From positions 43,217,278-43,281,277 of the forward strand of contig NW_026262701.1 of the NCBI RefSeq assembly GCF_021869535.1: a DNA stretch of 64,000 nt, written 5' to 3'. Below, piece after piece: positions 61,538-64,000 of this stretch. A model generated the notes under the pieces. The model worked only from the letters and a program-made list of their open reading frames with translations, was not told where the DNA came from and made no database searches. Position 1 is the stretch's first letter, and every line of letters starts with the position of its first letter. Source of the stretch: Mytilus californianus. Taxonomy: Eukaryota > Mollusca > Bivalvia > Mytilida > Mytilidae. The position numbers and the translations under genes are program-made.

Positions 61538-63303
61538 AATACCTTAAAAACAGCTCTGGAGATTTAAAAGCAATGCTTTTGGCACGAAGACTTCCAATGC
61601 AATATGTTGGCACTGCATCGTCTTGTGAAGGAAAAACTAAACAAATTTGCAGGTCAATTTTTATGGCTAGAAATGTTTCAAATTTTATCCAGAAACCATT
61701 AATACACTTAAATGCTTTAAAACCTAAATGCATGGGATGGAGAATTGAACATGGTCAATCATTCTCTAAAAATATGATTCATTTCAAAGAAGGGTCTCCA
61801 GGTAAAAAAAGAAAAACTATTGAACAGGAACTAACTGCTTTAATGGACAAATGGGAGATGAAAAAAGCTGTTAATTTATTCCGTGAGAGTGTTGAGAATG
61901 GTGTTTTCCCTGATTTGAGTATAGTTTTAAATTTGTTACAACAACTTGGTAACCTTGGTGATTATGAATGTTTGTTGTCACTCAGAGAATTACTTATGGA
62001 CAACAAGTTGTGTTCCATAGACACTTTTTTCGGTTGTTTACAGGAAGCATATTACTATAGCGGTAGATTGGATGAGGCAGTTCTATTGCTGCGAATTCTT
62101 TATCATGATTTGAGAAATTACGATGATGTTGATATTTTTTTTACCTTGATTGGTGTTATGCTTCTACAACACTTCCCACACCGATTTGAACTTATTGAAA
62201 GTTTTGCCAAAGACTGTCGTGAAAAAGAATGGCCAGACCTTTTGCCAACAGCAGGCTTGTGGAAGTGTTTTGTTCTAACTGAAAATTTTGAAAAGGCTGA
62301 ACAATTATTGACTACACACAGTGGAATTAAACAGAATATAGCACAAATGGCGAATCATATAGTGGAAAAGAAGAACAAAGTTGAGGTTGACAGACTTAGT
62401 GTGCTCAACTATTTGAAAGAGTCTTCCATAATTACAAAAGAAAATCTCAGAATCTCAATCTATCTCCATTTGCTAAGAGATTTAGGTAAGTATTTAATGT
62501 AGTTTTAAATAAAATAAATATAGTTCTTTAAGCTTGTATATAACATGTATAAAGATTGAAAGTATTGAACAAAACATGGTAAAGGGGGTATCTTTAAAAT
62601 ACATAAGCAAGACACAATCAAAAGCAATGACATGAATGAGGTAGATGTTTGGACAACCAAAAACTGACTAATATCAGGTGATTCAGAAAGATGAGCATAA
62701 TGATTGCTTGATCCACTATAAATGTGATAAATACTTTTCAAATTGATCTCAAATATATATATTAGAAAACTGGTTATTTATTGTAGTTTAGGGATGTCAA
62801 ACTATGGATGTTATGAGAAGGAAATTTTGAAAGGACTCTTTGTTGATAATATTGTTAAATCAATCTGTCAACAATTCAATGAAAAGTAAAATTAAAATCA
62901 ACTTGTCAACAATTTGATGGATTGTAAATTTGTTTTAATTAGTGTGTCATATTAATCCAACACTGTTACGATTTTTCATATTCCTGGCTATGGTGTTGAC
63001 ACTTACATGTAGTATTCCCGTTGAAAAACAATTACCAACAATGCTTATCTTTTTCGGGGCATGTACCTATATATTTTATAAAGTTGTACATCTACATGAA
63101 AATGTACACATTATGCCTTTCACATACATGTACACTCTTTTGCCAATAAAAATTGTGAATGAGAGCCTTAAAAATTGGAGTCATTCGAAATGAACTTTTT
63201 TGATGCAATTATGTTTTTGACTTTGTGTACAATTAAAGTGTATTTGAATTGAGATCGACTTGCAGGTCTTTCACATGACCCTGACTTCACTGCTCATGTT
63301 TAG
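61538..63303 (+). CDS. PPR-like helical-repeat protein, probably mitochondrial, 317 aa
   Basis: An exon begins at 61538 after TTCTTTATATTTTTAG; the ATG at 61573 opens a frame to a GTAAGT donor after 62485. The last exon, 63266-63303, follows an ACTTGCAG acceptor, completes the split Gly codon and ends LSHDPDFTAHV and TAG. The frame is also open from 61538 to the ATG, so an upstream coding exon is not excluded. The N-terminus (MLLARRLPMQ) is basic and hydrophobic, suiting a mitochondrial presequence. From about residue 82, helical pairs of roughly 35 residues resemble pentatricopeptide repeats: MKKAVNLFRESVENGVFPD, GDYECLLSLRELLMDN and SGRLDEAVLLLRILYHD. PPR proteins of animals bind mitochondrial RNA or ribosomes; which member this is (LRPPRC- or PTCD-like) I cannot say. 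Only a few repeats are present. Confidence 0.75.
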
Positions 63304-63460
63304 CAATTTGATATGTACTTTGTAGGATTTTTTTTTCTATATAAATGTATGCTGTTGATGTTGAAGTAAAATAAATGTCATTTTCATGCATAATGCAGAC
63401 TGCTTATAAGTTGTTTATCCAGCATAGATTGAAATAAACTGATAAAACAAATGTTTGTCC
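63304..63460 (+). terminator. 3' UTR and polyadenylation signals of the PPR-like gene
   Basis: AATAAA occurs at 63370-63375 and 63433-63438, 70 and 130 bases after the stop codon. Either could direct 3' end formation; their presence supports the short last exon. Confidence 0.6.
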
Positions 63461-64000
63461 ATCTTTGTTTAACTCAAAGGCTTCTTAAAAATAACAAAGA
63501 CCTGTACCATATGCATGTGTACTATACTGTATTTTAAAAAAAGTCCCCATGCATATAAACCAGTGAATTTTTTAGCGCACCTAAATATTGGTACACTTTT
63601 CATCTTTTTCTGAAAAAATATACTGTCACATGGGTGATACTATGGATAAAAGGAGATGGTTAGTATATGCTGTTGAGACAGCAACCCAACAAGCAACATA
63701 TAAAATCAACAGGCATCACTCAGTCAACAATTGGCCTTGAATCATCAATACACCATAACACTTTTGTTCACCATTACTGGATATCAGAAAGGTTCCTGTC
63801 AAATTTTGACGTCACAAAAGAAAATGTCTGAATCCACAGAGGAAATTTGATTGTTTTATGACGTCAGTAGTTAAAATGCTGCAAATTCTCAGGTCAAGTG
63901 TCACAGATTCCCAAATAGCGACAAGTGCCTTTAAAATATGTAAAGCACAAAATCAAGGTTAGATTTTCTGTTTGCGGAACAATTTACAACTGTTTCATAA
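63461..64000. other. Intergenic DNA, nothing firm
   Basis: No protein-like ORF. GAGACAGCAACCCAACAAGC near 63675 resembles ACAGCAACCCAACAAAGCTA near 11248, probably a small dispersed repeat. Confidence 0.35.

Overview
The window looks like AT-rich nuclear DNA of an animal: genes are split into many small exons by long GT-AG introns, and intergenic DNA is packed with dispersed repeats. Several repeats (a retroelement tail ending near CATACCACATCTTCTT, the CCCCTGCTTTAAAA element, the ACGACCGCA element, tRNA-derived SINEs) are ones I associate from memory with bivalve molluscs, most likely a mussel (Mytilidae). That assignment is inference, not a search result.

Three genes are supported by hand-built exon models with consistent splice phase. 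(1) A minus-strand gene from 25158 down to 11759: ten coding exons, 484 codons plus stop, encoding a coiled-coil/low-complexity protein I cannot name. (2) A plus-strand PDCD6/ALG-2 gene (penta-EF-hand Ca2+ sensor) from 36173 to 49358, 194 aa, with two alternative 62-nt exons for EF-hand 1 that look mutually exclusive. (3) A plus-strand gene at 61538-63303 encoding a 317-aa helical-repeat (PPR-like), probably mitochondrial protein. A fourth, weaker model is a minus-strand gene (exon 3630-3663 joined to 996-1138), with CRE-like and ETS-like motifs just upstream of its start.

The rest is mobile-element landscape. I could define several elements to the base by terminal inverted repeats (TIRs) plus target-site duplications (TSDs): hAT-type elements at 26117-27678 (8-bp TSD, 7/8) and 33366-34416 (perfect 8-bp TSD); a CAGTCAGGGG family with 5-bp TSDs at 16449-17067 and 47302-48000 (a decayed third copy ends at 38466); a Harbinger-like MITE at 51551-51759 (TAA TSD); and a SINE at 7504-7767 with a 14-bp TSD. 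Ten copies of one retroelement 3' tail are scattered on both strands. One of them (60640-61440) has expanded its own first 39 bp into a 12-unit minisatellite that is open in several frames. Many families with internal tandem copies of about 150-190 bp carry a GACGGACG-type tract near one end.

Layout: 1-3.8 kb weak minus gene and its upstream region; 3.9-11.7 kb repeats; 11.7-25.2 kb coiled-coil gene; 25.9-35.3 kb nested repeats; 35.9-49.8 kb PDCD6; 49.8-61.4 kb repeats and unannotated DNA; 61.5-63.4 kb PPR-like gene. The genes do not form an obvious pathway; they are ordinary neighbours separated by repeats.
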